The notes beneath the pieces were generated by a model, which had not been told where the DNA came from, searched no databases, and was given only the letters and a program-made list of their open reading frames with translations. From Oceanospirillaceae bacterium (lineage in GTDB: Bacteria > Pseudomonadota > Gammaproteobacteria > Pseudomonadales > Balneatricaceae), in the NCBI GenBank assembly GCA_003521845.1, contig DPHB01000001.1:134578-198577 (forward strand): 64,000 bases of DNA, written 5' to 3'. The position numbers and the translations under genes were made by a program. Below, piece after piece: positions 28,161 to 36,220 of this stretch. The stretch's first letter is position 1, and every line of letters begins with the position of its first letter.

Positions 28161-28727
28161 ATGAGCGAAGCAATTTCTCGCTACCCAACGGCAGATGTTA
28201 TGCAACTGCCTGAAGACCTACGCGACAAAATTTTAGCCGTGCAAGAGAAAGCCGGTTTTGTACCTAATGTATTTTTGGCCCTAGGCCATCGTCCTTTAGA
28301 ACTACGTGCTTTCATGGACTACCATGATGCTTTGATGGAAAAAGACAGTGGCTTGTCGCAGGCCGAACGCGAAATGATTATCGTCACCACGTCTAATCGC
28401 AATGAGTGTTTGTATTGCGTGGTTGCACACGGCGCTATCTTGCGTATTCGTGCTAAGAACAGCACCGTGGCTGACCAGGTGGCGGTTAACTACCGCAAGG
28501 CTGACATTAGTGATCGTCAGAAGGCCATGTTGGAATTTGCTTTAAAGATTTCCCACGATGCGCAAGCTACTTGTGACCAAGACTTTATCACTTTACGAGG
28601 CCATGGCTTTAGTGATGAGGATATTTGGGATATCGCCGCCATCACCGCTTTCTTTGGTTTGAGTAACCGCATGGTGAACTTCGCCTCGATTCAGCCAAAT
28701 GTAGAGTTCTATAATATGGCTCGCTAA
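28161..28727 (+). CDS. AhpD-like peroxidase-related protein
   Basis: 188 residues with the carboxymuconolactone decarboxylase/AhpD fold. The redox motif C-x2-C-x3-HG is present as ECLYCVVAHG near residues 90-99. It therefore belongs to the uncharacterised peroxidase-related group. AAGGAGAACAAAC gives a strong ribosome site. It lies 30 nt after acuI and is probably the third gene of the acu operon. A protective role against reactive electrophiles or peroxides would fit, but is inference. Confidence 0.82.
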   Translation: MSEAISRYPTADVMQLPEDLRDKILAVQEKAGFVPNVFLALGHRPLELRAFMDYHDALMEKDSGLSQAEREMIIVTTSNRNECLYCVVAHGAILRIRAKNSTVADQVAVNYRKADISDRQKAMLEFALKISHDAQATCDQDFITLRGHGFSDEDIWDIAAITAFFGLSNRMVNFASIQPNVEFYNMAR

Positions 28728-28735
28728 GGCTCATC

Positions 28736-28760
28736 TGGGACAGGCTTTTGGCCTGCCCCA
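28736..28760 (+). terminator. Hairpin after the acu operon
   Basis: TGGGACAGGC pairs with GCCTGCCCCA (one mismatch) around a 5-nt loop. It starts 8 nt after the stop codon. It lacks a clean T-run, so it may be a stabilising hairpin and not a true intrinsic terminator. Confidence 0.5.
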
Positions 28761-28925
28761 ATCTATGCCAATAGCCTAAACTTTACATTTCTTCTGTTGA
28801 AGCGTAAGACCTAATAAAGTATAACTGTTCTATATACGAAAAAATCCTAAACATATAACCGCCTTGCCAGAAGCGGTCTATAGTTGTTCCACGTGGATTT
28901 ATAGCAATAGAACAGGGAGATATCT

Positions 28926-29936
28926 ATGTCGCGCATTTTAATAATTGTTTGGCTTTTGTCGTTGGTTAGCGTCAATGTTGCTTGGGCCGAAGAAACCAAG
29001 GTAGGTACCGTGACAGGTGGCGTTCACCACGCCATGCCAGATTGGTTTAAAGACAGTTTTTTAGAATTTGCTGATGACGCAGAAGAAGCTGGTGACGCAG
29101 ACAAGCACTTGTTGTTGTTTTTCCAACTTAATGCCTGCCCTTATTGTTCCAAGATGCTAGTGGACGTTTTTGAGACGGAACCTTACACGTCCTATATTCA
29201 AACTCACTTTGATACCATTGGCCTCAATGTGCGTGGTGACCGTGAAGTGGTTTTCAACGAAGAAATAACCCTCATCGAAAAAGACCTAGCCAAACAGCTT
29301 AATGTGTTTGCTACGCCTGGTATTATTTTCCTCAATGCAGACAATAAGGTGGTAGCACGTGTTGATGGTTACCGTGCCCCTGAGCGTTTTCAGGGCATTA
29401 TGGAATACGTTAGTAGCCGCGCATACGAGAGCATGAGTTTAAATGACTACATGGCCGCCAACATGCACAAAGAGGCGTATCAGCTACGTGACTTTAGCTT
29501 GTATGCCGATACGACGGACCTGTCTGCCGTGGAAGGCCCTGTGGTAACCGTGTTTGAAGATGGCGCCTGTTATGACTGTAACCTGTTCCATGACCGTGTG
29601 CTGGGTGATGCCTTTGTACAACAGCGTTTGCAAGAAATGACCCTAGTACGCATAGTGGCAGATGATGCCCATACTTATACTGACGTAGATGGTGAGGTAC
29701 TTACCGGTGCAGCACTGGCCGCCAAATATCAGATGACCTTCCGCCCTGGTGTGTTGATGTTTGACGAAGGGCAAGTGGTGAATCGTATGGACAGCATGAT
29801 GTACAAACATCACTTTGCTGTTGGCTTGAAGTACATTAGTAGTGGTGCCTACAAGAATATTGAGTACCGCCAGTTTAGCCGCGCTTATCGAGGTGGTTTG
29901 TTGGATGCCGGTATGGATGTTGATCTTGGGTTGTAA
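28926..29936 (+). CDS. Periplasmic protein with two thioredoxin-like domains (SoxW-like)
   Basis: 336 residues with a signal peptide cut near AWA (residue 21). The first thioredoxin-like domain has the redox pair CPYC at 71-74 and a cis-Pro loop (ATPGIIF). The second, from about residue 200, has CYDC at 215-218 and FRPGVLMF. Both are in the thioredoxin_2/SoxW-like group. The tandem arrangement with two active CxxC motifs suggests a periplasmic disulfide reductase or relay. A well placed ribosome site (CAGGGAGATATCT) precedes ATG. The gene stands alone and ends at a strong terminator. No sox genes are nearby. Confidence 0.78.
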   Translation: MSRILIIVWLLSLVSVNVAWAEETKVGTVTGGVHHAMPDWFKDSFLEFADDAEEAGDADKHLLLFFQLNACPYCSKMLVDVFETEPYTSYIQTHFDTIGLNVRGDREVVFNEEITLIEKDLAKQLNVFATPGIIFLNADNKVVARVDGYRAPERFQGIMEYVSSRAYESMSLNDYMAANMHKEAYQLRDFSLYADTTDLSAVEGPVVTVFEDGACYDCNLFHDRVLGDAFVQQRLQEMTLVRIVADDAHTYTDVDGEVLTGAALAAKYQMTFRPGVLMFDEGQVVNRMDSMMYKHHFAVGLKYISSGAYKNIEYRQFSRAYRGGLLDAGMDVDLGL

Positions 29937-29981
29937 TCTTATGGCTCAAAATTGAACCAATAACTAGTTAACAAGTTCACT

Positions 29982-30008
29982 AAATGGCGTCTATTAGACG
30001 CCATTTTT
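29982..30008 (+). terminator. Intrinsic terminator after the thioredoxin-like gene
   Basis: AAATGGCGTC-TATTA-GACGCCATTT is a perfect 10-bp stem followed by TT. Confidence 0.88.
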
Positions 30009-30093
30009 CGTTGAACTTCTGAGAAGTGGGACTTTTTTTGTATTTCCTCTGTGGTTATAACGGGTATACCTTTTTCCGGCATATGTGAGTATG

Positions 30094-30099
30094 TATAAT
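30094..30099 (+). promoter_or_regulatory. Possible -10 element for maeB
   Basis: A perfect TATAAT lies 118 nt before the maeB start. The -35 region 17 nt upstream is poor (TTTTTC), so this is only a candidate. The 280-nt gap before maeB otherwise holds the terminator above and a short CGAC/GTCG hairpin just downstream of this site. Confidence 0.3.
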
Positions 30100-30216
30100 G
30101 CTACGACTTTTGTCGCATGCAGAGAGATTCATGTCGTTGTTTGAATTTGTCTCTTGCTGTTCCAAGTAGTGTAGAAAACTATCCCACAACATAGTAATAA
30201 ACAGGAATCATACTCA

Positions 30217-32505
30217 ATGTCTGAGTCTCTCAAAGACAGTGCTATGCGTTACCACATGGAGCCCACTCCAGGTAAGCTAGCGATCCAACCTACTAAACCT
30301 CTTGCCAACAAGCGTGACCTATCCCGCGCCTATTCGCCGGGTGTGGCCTTTGCTTGCGAAGCCATCGTCGAAGACGAGACTATGGCAGCAGCCGTTACGG
30401 CACGTGGTAACTTGGTCGGTGTAATTTCCAACGGTACCGCCGTATTGGGTTTGGGTGACATTGGCCCCTTGGCTTCCAAGCCAGTAATGGAAGGTAAAGC
30501 AGTCCTGTTTAAGAAGTTTGCCAACATCGATGTATTCGATATTGAAGTAAACGAAAAAGACGTCGACAAGCTGGTGGACATTGTTTGTTCTTTGGAGCCA
30601 ACTTTTGGTGGTATTAACCTAGAAGATATCAAAGCACCTGAGTGCTTTATGGTTGAACAACGCTGCCGCGAACGCATGAATATTCCTGTATTCCATGATG
30701 ACCAACATGGCACCGCCATTGTAGCTGCTGCCGCTGTGTATAACGGCCTACGTGTTGTAGAAAAGAAAATTGAAGACATTAAGGTGGTAGCTTCTGGTGC
30801 TGGTGCTGCCAGTATCGCTTGCTTGGACTTGTTGGTGAGCATGGGCTTGCCGCGTGGCAACGTGACCATGGTGGATAGCCGTGGTGTTATATTCAAGGGC
30901 CGAGAAGCGGGTATGAACCCTTGGAAAGAAGCTTACGCACTAGCAACAGATGCACGTACCTTGGCGGATGCCATGGTAGATGCAGATTTGTTTATGGGCT
31001 TGTCTGGCCCCGGTGTGCTGAAGCCAGATATGGTGAAGACCATGGCCAAAGACCCTCTGATCCTGGCTATGTCCAACCCCACACCAGAAATTATGCCAGA
31101 AGATGCCATGGCAGTACGCCCCGATGCCATCATGGCAACAGGTCGTTCGGACTATCCAAACCAGGTAAACAATGTACTTTGTTTCCCATTTATTTTCCGA
31201 GGCGCTTTGGATTGTGGTGCGACAACTATCAACGAAGAAATGAAGCAGGCTTGTGTAAAAGCCATCGCTGATTTGGCCTGTAAAGAAGCCACTGACGTAG
31301 TAGCCGAAGCTTATAAGGGCGAAGAATTCCGCTTTGGTCGTGAATACTTGATCCCTAAGCCGTTTGACCCGCGTCTAATAGAAGAAGTGCCTTTAGCCGT
31401 AGTAAAAGCCGCCATGGAAAGTGGTGTGGCTACACGCCCCATAGAAGATCTAGATGCCTACCGTAAAAAGCTCAATGGCTTTATGAACCAATCCGGCCTG
31501 TTTATGCAGCCCATGATTGAAAAAGCCAAGTCGGGTGCCAAGCGCAAATTAGTCTTTGCCGAAGGCGAAAACGATGACGTATTGATGGCTATACAAGCTA
31601 TTGTCGACGAAGGAGTAGCCAAGCCTATTCTCATCGGTCGTGAATCCGTAATGCAAGAGACTATGGATCGCTTGAGCCTGCGCTATCGCTTGGGTGAAGA
31701 CGTGGATGTATTTGACCCAGCTAAGGACAATCAAGACCGTTATTGGCAGCACTACCATGCCAAGGTAGGCCGCAAAGGCGCTTCTGTAGAAACTTCGCAA
31801 ACTGAGATGATGCACAACGCCTCGGCACTGGCTGCGGTCATGGTAGACATGGGTGAAGCCCACGGCATGATCTGCGGTAAAGTAGGCCGCTTTGATAAAC
31901 ACTTTAAGGTACTACACCAAGTAATCGGTGCAGAAACGCCAGATACTCATGTATCTACCGTATGTGTGCTGTTATTGCCTACAGGGCCTTTGTTTATTGC
32001 GGATTCTTTCTTGACCGTAGATCCAACCGCTGATGAAATTGTGGCAACCACAGAAACTAGCATGGAGTTTGTGCGTCAGTTTGGTATCAAGCCAAAAGTA
32101 GCGCTGTTGAGCCACTCAAACTTTGGTACCTCAAGTGTACCTGAAGCACATAAGATGCGTGAGGCGTCAGAGACCCTGCGTGAGCGTCACCCTGATGAAG
32201 AAATTGAAGGTGAAATGCACGCCTTTACGGCCATGAACGAAACCTTACGCAAGTCTATCTACCAAGATAGTAAGCTTACTGGCCAGCCTAATCTGTTGAT
32301 TATGCCTAACCTAGACACAGCTAACATCACCTTGGGTTTGATTCGTTCTCTCACTGATTCTTTGCTAGTAGGCCCGTTTGTACACGGTCTAGCCAAGCCT
32401 GCACACATTGTCATTCCATCGGTTTCGGCCCGTGGTATGTTCAATATGACGGCTGTCACTGCAGCGGAAGTGGCGAGTTATTGCGACGTGAACGGTTGCG
32501 ATTAG
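30217..32505 (+). CDS. maeB: NADP-dependent malic enzyme MaeB with phosphotransacetylase-like domain
   Basis: 762 residues, the usual length for MaeB. The malic enzyme part (1 to about 430) has SRAYSPGVAFACEAI, the metal-site region FHDDQHGTAI and the Rossmann GAGAAS. A phosphotransacetylase-like domain covers about 440-762 (FAEGENDDVLMAIQAI, LLIMPNLDTANI). In known MaeB enzymes this C-terminal domain does not make acetyl phosphate but gives regulation by acetyl-CoA. The reaction is malate + NADP+ to pyruvate + CO2 + NADPH. The gene stands alone. It would supply pyruvate and NADPH when the cell grows on C4 acids such as those the TRAP system may import. Confidence 0.95.
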   Translation: MSESLKDSAMRYHMEPTPGKLAIQPTKPLANKRDLSRAYSPGVAFACEAIVEDETMAAAVTARGNLVGVISNGTAVLGLGDIGPLASKPVMEGKAVLFKKFANIDVFDIEVNEKDVDKLVDIVCSLEPTFGGINLEDIKAPECFMVEQRCRERMNIPVFHDDQHGTAIVAAAAVYNGLRVVEKKIEDIKVVASGAGAASIACLDLLVSMGLPRGNVTMVDSRGVIFKGREAGMNPWKEAYALATDARTLADAMVDADLFMGLSGPGVLKPDMVKTMAKDPLILAMSNPTPEIMPEDAMAVRPDAIMATGRSDYPNQVNNVLCFPFIFRGALDCGATTINEEMKQACVKAIADLACKEATDVVAEAYKGEEFRFGREYLIPKPFDPRLIEEVPLAVVKAAMESGVATRPIEDLDAYRKKLNGFMNQSGLFMQPMIEKAKSGAKRKLVFAEGENDDVLMAIQAIVDEGVAKPILIGRESVMQETMDRLSLRYRLGEDVDVFDPAKDNQDRYWQHYHAKVGRKGASVETSQTEMMHNASALAAVMVDMGEAHGMICGKVGRFDKHFKVLHQVIGAETPDTHVSTVCVLLLPTGPLFIADSFLTVDPTADEIVATTETSMEFVRQFGIKPKVALLSHSNFGTSSVPEAHKMREASETLRERHPDEEIEGEMHAFTAMNETLRKSIYQDSKLTGQPNLLIMPNLDTANITLGLIRSLTDSLLVGPFVHGLAKPAHIVIPSVSARGMFNMTAVTAAEVASYCDVNGCD

Positions 32506-32543
32506 TCAGTTATTGGGGGCAGCCCATTAGGGAATCCCAAACA

Positions 32544-32565
32544 CCCGTCCCGCTCGCGGGGCGGG
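32544..32565 (+). terminator. GC-rich hairpin after maeB
   Basis: CCCGTCCC pairs with GGGGCGGG (one G-T) around CGCTCGC. It is followed by CTCCTT and not a T-run, so termination is uncertain. Confidence 0.4.
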
Positions 32566-32599
32566 CTCCTTAACCCCAAAGTGCCAGTTGTGTTTACAA

Positions 32600-33259
32600 T
32601 TAGCACCAGCTAGCTTCGTTGTCGGGGTTACGTAGTAGTTCTTCTACATTGGCATGCAGTACACGGTAGCCAACGTTGCCGTAGATCACTTGGCGCCCTT
32701 CGTTCATTACCCAAGAGGGACTGCCTTTCACATTCTGTGCTTGGGCTTTGGCGTGGTCAGCCATTAAGGCTGCTAAAGCACTACCATCATCAAAATGAAC
32801 CTGCAGGGCCTGCGCATCAATACCCATTTCTTGGGCTAGTTCCATGTTTAGACCCTTGTTGCTAATGTCCACGGCTTCCACAAAGAAAGCCTGGCGTAAG
32901 CGTAGGGCTAGCTTAGCGCTGATTTCCTCGTCATAAGCAAGCTGGGCGGCTTTTAGTATTAAGTGCGCAGCTGCAGAAGTAGTAGGGCGTACTGCTCTCC
33001 ACACCTTGTCACTAACGGGGGCAAAATCATAAGGTTCAATGGCTTCTTTTATGTGATCGGCAAAGCCGTTGTAGCTACCGCGATGGCCCCATTGGGTATT
33101 CATGCGGGTCACTGTGTCGCTAAAAAGTGGCAGGTAATGGTTGTTGAGTTGTACCTGCTTGCCATAGTCGCGGTCTAGCTCATCGATGCGGCGCTGTGCA
33201 ATCCAGGCCCATACGCACAGTAGATCGGTATAGTAGTCGATTTCGATAGCTTGGCTCAT
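32600..33259 (-). CDS. DsbA-fold protein of the HCCA isomerase/FrnE-like group, without CxxC
   Basis: 219 residues with no signal peptide, so cytoplasmic. The thioredoxin-like core and helical insert match the DsbA/2-hydroxychromene-2-carboxylate isomerase family (GSPSWVMNEGRQVIYGNVGY contains the cis-Pro loop). The active-site position reads CVWAW, with Cys15 but no second Cys, so it is not a dithiol oxidase. A glutathione-dependent isomerase or transferase is more likely. The last residue is also Cys. It stands alone between maeB (convergent) and an Rpn-type gene (divergent). Confidence 0.75.
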   Translation of the reverse strand: MSQAIEIDYYTDLLCVWAWIAQRRIDELDRDYGKQVQLNNHYLPLFSDTVTRMNTQWGHRGSYNGFADHIKEAIEPYDFAPVSDKVWRAVRPTTSAAAHLILKAAQLAYDEEISAKLALRLRQAFFVEAVDISNKGLNMELAQEMGIDAQALQVHFDDGSALAALMADHAKAQAQNVKGSPSWVMNEGRQVIYGNVGYRVLHANVEELLRNPDNEASWC

Positions 33260-33394
33260 GATTAGTTATAGTCCCTGAGTGTCATGTAACAATATTAATA
33301 AGAATATTCTAATATATCAAGTTGTTGGTGGGTGGTAAAGCAGCCAGTGCCAACTATACTCTTATGTGCATGATAACAAAGCAAAGGAGTTGCC

Positions 33395-34309
33395 ATGGAT
33401 CATGATCAGAACTTTAAAAACCTTATTATTGACTATCCCTTAGATGCCTTAGCGCTATTTGCAGAAGCTGAAGCTCCGCATTTTGACCAAGCAGCTAACA
33501 TTACGCCTATACGCCAGCAACAACTTAAAGATGTGTTAGGTGGGCGCTATCGTGAATTAGATGTACCTTTGTTAGTTGAATGGCCAAATGGTGAGCGTGA
33601 GGCTTTGTTGTTTGTATTAGAAGAAGAGAGCGTTAGCCGTAACTTCTCAATTCATCGCCTAGCTCATTATTGCTTAGATTTGGCGCAAATGTTCGCTACT
33701 AACCGTGTAGTACCTGTAGTGATATTTCTAGGTGATGCCAGTCAAGATAAGCAATTAGTATTGGCAGGTGATAGGGGTACTTATCTAACTTTTCACTACT
33801 TGTATGCAGCCTTGGCGCAAATGCCTTGGCAGCAATATGAAAATAGTGACAACCTAGTGGCCTGTTTAAATTTGCCCAATATGCGATACCAACCAGAAGA
33901 GCGCATTGATGTGCATGCTAAAGCCTTTCGGGGCTTGATGAGGCTAGAGCCGGATATAGGTAGGCAAACCAAGTACCTAGACTTTATCGACATCTATACC
34001 AACCTAAGTGATAATGAACTGCAACGGTATCAGGAAAAATACCCAGAAGAGGTGAAGAAAATGACTAGTTTTTCCCAGCGCTATGAGCAACAGGGTATAG
34101 AGAAAGGCATTCAACAAGGTATGCAGCAAGGCATGCAGCAGGGCATGCAGCAGGGAGAGGCCGCTATGTTGCTGTTGTTAGTTGAAACGAAATTTGGATC
34201 TCCAAGTGCACAAACAATAAAACGCATTGAAACAGCTGATAGCCAAACCCTTCTGCTATGGTCTAAGCGTATTATTGCAGCCAATAGCTTAAATGATATT
34301 TGGCATTAA
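33395..34309 (+). CDS. Rpn-type PD-(D/E)XK protein with C-terminal DUF4351
   Basis: 304 residues. The N-terminal part (about 15-150) resembles the Rpn/transposase-like nuclease family: PLLVEWPNGEREALLFVLEEE supplies the acidic strand, then LAHYCLDLAQM. A Gln-Gly-Met repeat region (about 237-253) links to a C-terminal helical domain like DUF4351 (LLLLVETKFGSPSAQTIKRI). AAAGGAG is a clear ribosome site. Rpn proteins are often mobile, DNA-cutting and recombination-promoting; their normal role is unsettled. No transposon ends are visible around it. Confidence 0.75.
   Translation: MDHDQNFKNLIIDYPLDALALFAEAEAPHFDQAANITPIRQQQLKDVLGGRYRELDVPLLVEWPNGEREALLFVLEEESVSRNFSIHRLAHYCLDLAQMFATNRVVPVVIFLGDASQDKQLVLAGDRGTYLTFHYLYAALAQMPWQQYENSDNLVACLNLPNMRYQPEERIDVHAKAFRGLMRLEPDIGRQTKYLDFIDIYTNLSDNELQRYQEKYPEEVKKMTSFSQRYEQQGIEKGIQQGMQQGMQQGMQQGEAAMLLLLVETKFGSPSAQTIKRIETADSQTLLLWSKRIIAANSLNDIWH
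34106..34153 (+). repeat. Four 12-bp tandem units inside the Rpn-type gene
   Basis: Units GGCATTCAACAA, GGTATGCAGCAA and GGCATGCAGCAG (twice) encode G-(I/M)-Q-Q repeats. Because 12 is a multiple of three, gain or loss of units changes linker length without shifting frame. Confidence 0.9.
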
Positions 34310-34342
34310 CTATCGTCAGATAATATGCTTGTATAACTATGA

Positions 34343-35443
34343 CTAGAAATAGTCCCTGAATGTCAGTGCAACAGTTTCGGGTAGTTGGCCATACTGGCTG
34401 TTGCTAATGCCTTGTGTGAGTTGCCAAGATAAGGCCAAGGTGGCGTTATCTGATGCATTATAAGAAAGTGCTAATATGCCAAGTTGGGAATCATCAGTCA
34501 GAGCATAAAACTCAGTCCATTGACCTTGTACAAGCGGCACGAACTGATAACTAATACTGGCTGCAGTTACCGCCTTGTTACTACTCAAGCTCAAACCTTT
34601 GAGATAACGGGTGATGGCGAAGCTGGCGTGATTAGCAGCACCATTGTGAAGATATTCAACTTCCATGTGCAGATTATCGTTGGCTTGGTAGCCTAAACCC
34701 GCCACCCAGTTAGTAAAGCTGTCGCCAAGCTGCATATCGCTTAAGGGTTTGGTAGTAGCGGCTTCTAACCGATAAGACACGCCATTAGTGTCGCCAGAAA
34801 TACCTGCACCAAATTGATAGGCTCCATATATTTTGCCGGCTTGTAAGGCTAACTCGTTGCCTAGCCATTGGCTAGTATAACGGGCCAATAGAGCACTGCC
34901 GCGCCAATTGGCGCCGTCACTATCTTGATCATTGCCCAGAGCCATGACTAGCTGAAGATTGCCATTGTCTAGCCATATATCGCCGCTTACAGCATCAATA
35001 CCGCGTTGGTATTCTGCATCTAGGCTGGGCACGCTAGCGGCGCTACCTAGGGCTAGCGGATTAAAGAAATAGCTTTGGCCCAAACTAATGGCTTGGCGGC
35101 CTATGATCCAGGTAGCTTGATCTGTATAGATGGCATAGTTGAGACGGTCGATAGCAGCGAGACTTTGTTGTTGAGGCTTTTGCTCGTCAACGGCTAAGCT
35201 AGTTATTTGAAACTGGCTAGCGGGTATCGGTTGTAAGCTGGTGTTGGCGTGTTGAAAGCGTGCTTGTAGGTGTAATTGTAGCTCTCCCTTGGCGGCCATT
35301 AAGCGTGCGCTAGCCGTACCTATATGTGTTTGTGAGGACATATAGGTGTAGTTAGCTTCGTACTTACCGTAGCTCTGCCATTCGTTGGCTTGGGCTTGGT
35401 GGGTTGCGAGTACGAAGGTGAATAGTAGTGCTAGTTTTAACAT
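34343..35443 (-). CDS. Predicted outer-membrane beta-barrel protein
   Basis: 366 residues from ATG 35443; 12 residues upstream (from 35479) do not look like a signal peptide start. A signal peptide ends at about QAQA (residue 20). The remainder alternates hydrophobic and polar residues with many aromatic girdle residues and ends in RDYF, a terminal Phe recognised by the BAM complex. The nearest picture is a porin or alginate-export-like barrel. It is the last gene of a minus-strand operon with a LolD-like ATPase, two FtsX-type permeases and a LolA-like carrier. That suggests its assembly or lipid supply is linked to them. Specific function unknown. Confidence 0.7.
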   Translation of the reverse strand: MLKLALLFTFVLATHQAQANEWQSYGKYEANYTYMSSQTHIGTASARLMAAKGELQLHLQARFQHANTSLQPIPASQFQITSLAVDEQKPQQQSLAAIDRLNYAIYTDQATWIIGRQAISLGQSYFFNPLALGSAASVPSLDAEYQRGIDAVSGDIWLDNGNLQLVMALGNDQDSDGANWRGSALLARYTSQWLGNELALQAGKIYGAYQFGAGISGDTNGVSYRLEAATTKPLSDMQLGDSFTNWVAGLGYQANDNLHMEVEYLHNGAANHASFAITRYLKGLSLSSNKAVTAASISYQFVPLVQGQWTEFYALTDDSQLGILALSYNASDNATLALSWQLTQGISNSQYGQLPETVALTFRDYF

Positions 35444-35471
35444 ATGTACAGTTAGTGTAGATTGCATATCT

Positions 35472-35496
35472 GGGGTCATGCCTGAGGTCTGACCCC
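35472..35496. repeat. GGGGTCA...TGACCCC hairpin, degenerate copy
   Basis: GGGGTCATGCC pairs imperfectly with GGTCTGACCCC around TGA. It belongs to the same family as the perfect hairpin at 62835-62871 and lies between the ATPase gene and the barrel gene. Confidence 0.55.
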
Positions 35497-35503
35497 GTCT
35501 GTT

Positions 35504-36220
35504 TTAGGGTAAGGAGAAACCACTAGGGTTACCGTCATAGTCGATAGCACCGTCTTTGAGCCAAATAAGACGGTGTGAACGTTTCATTACCGTGACATCA
35601 TGGGTGGAGAACAAGAAGGTAGAGCCTTTTTCTTGGTTTAACTGCTCCATCAAATCCAGTAAACCTTCTGCTGTATGTGAATCCACGTTGGCGGTGGGTT
35701 CATCAGCTAAAATTAAACGTGGCTCTGGGGCAATGGCACGAGCTATGGCTACACGCTGTTGCTGGCCACCAGATAGCTGTGAAGGTAGGTGGTGCTCCTT
35801 GCCTTGTAGGCCCACTTCCTTTAGCAGGTTCATAGCAATGTCACGGCGTTCTGATTTATCGCGCCCTTGCAGCATCAATACGTATTCGGTGTTTTCTAGG
35901 GCGGTTAACACGGGGATTAGGTTATAGTGCTGGAAGATATAGCCAATCTGCATGCGGCGCAGTTCGCTCTTTTGGCTGGCACTAAATATGCTGGTGTCTT
36001 GCCCGTTAACCAACACTTGACCCGAACTAGGGTCATCTAAGGCACCAATAATGTTGAGCAAGGTGGTTTTACCGGAACCCGAAGGCCCTGCCATGGCTAC
36101 AAATTCACCACCATTGATGGTGAGGTTGATGTCGTGCAGGGCTGGGACTTTGATTTCACCCAACTGGTAAGCCTTGCTGATATGGCTAAGTTGAATAACG
36201 GGTTTGGCAGTGTCGTTCAT
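35504..36220 (-). CDS. LolD/MacB-type ABC transporter ATPase
   Basis: 238 residues. Walker A is GPSGSGKTTLL (about 40-50), the signature is LSGGQQQRVAIARAIA and Walker B is LILADEPTANVD. The Q-loop region QIGYIFQHYNL and the overall length are those of the LolD/MacB/FtsE group, which drives mechanotransmission by FtsX-type permeases rather than import through the membrane. Its start overlaps the upstream permease stop by 4 nt. Confidence 0.92.
   Translation of the reverse strand: MNDTAKPVIQLSHISKAYQLGEIKVPALHDINLTINGGEFVAMAGPSGSGKTTLLNIIGALDDPSSGQVLVNGQDTSIFSASQKSELRRMQIGYIFQHYNLIPVLTALENTEYVLMLQGRDKSERRDIAMNLLKEVGLQGKEHHLPSQLSGGQQQRVAIARAIAPEPRLILADEPTANVDSHTAEGLLDLMEQLNQEKGSTFLFSTHDVTVMKRSHRLIWLKDGAIDYDGNPSGFSLP

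Noticed and set aside
33265..34369. 17-nt near-identical stretch (ATAGTCCCTGA-N-TGTCA) at 33269 and 34351.
   Set aside because: One copy is simply the coding end of the barrel gene; two copies only, with no flanking similarity, so probably chance.
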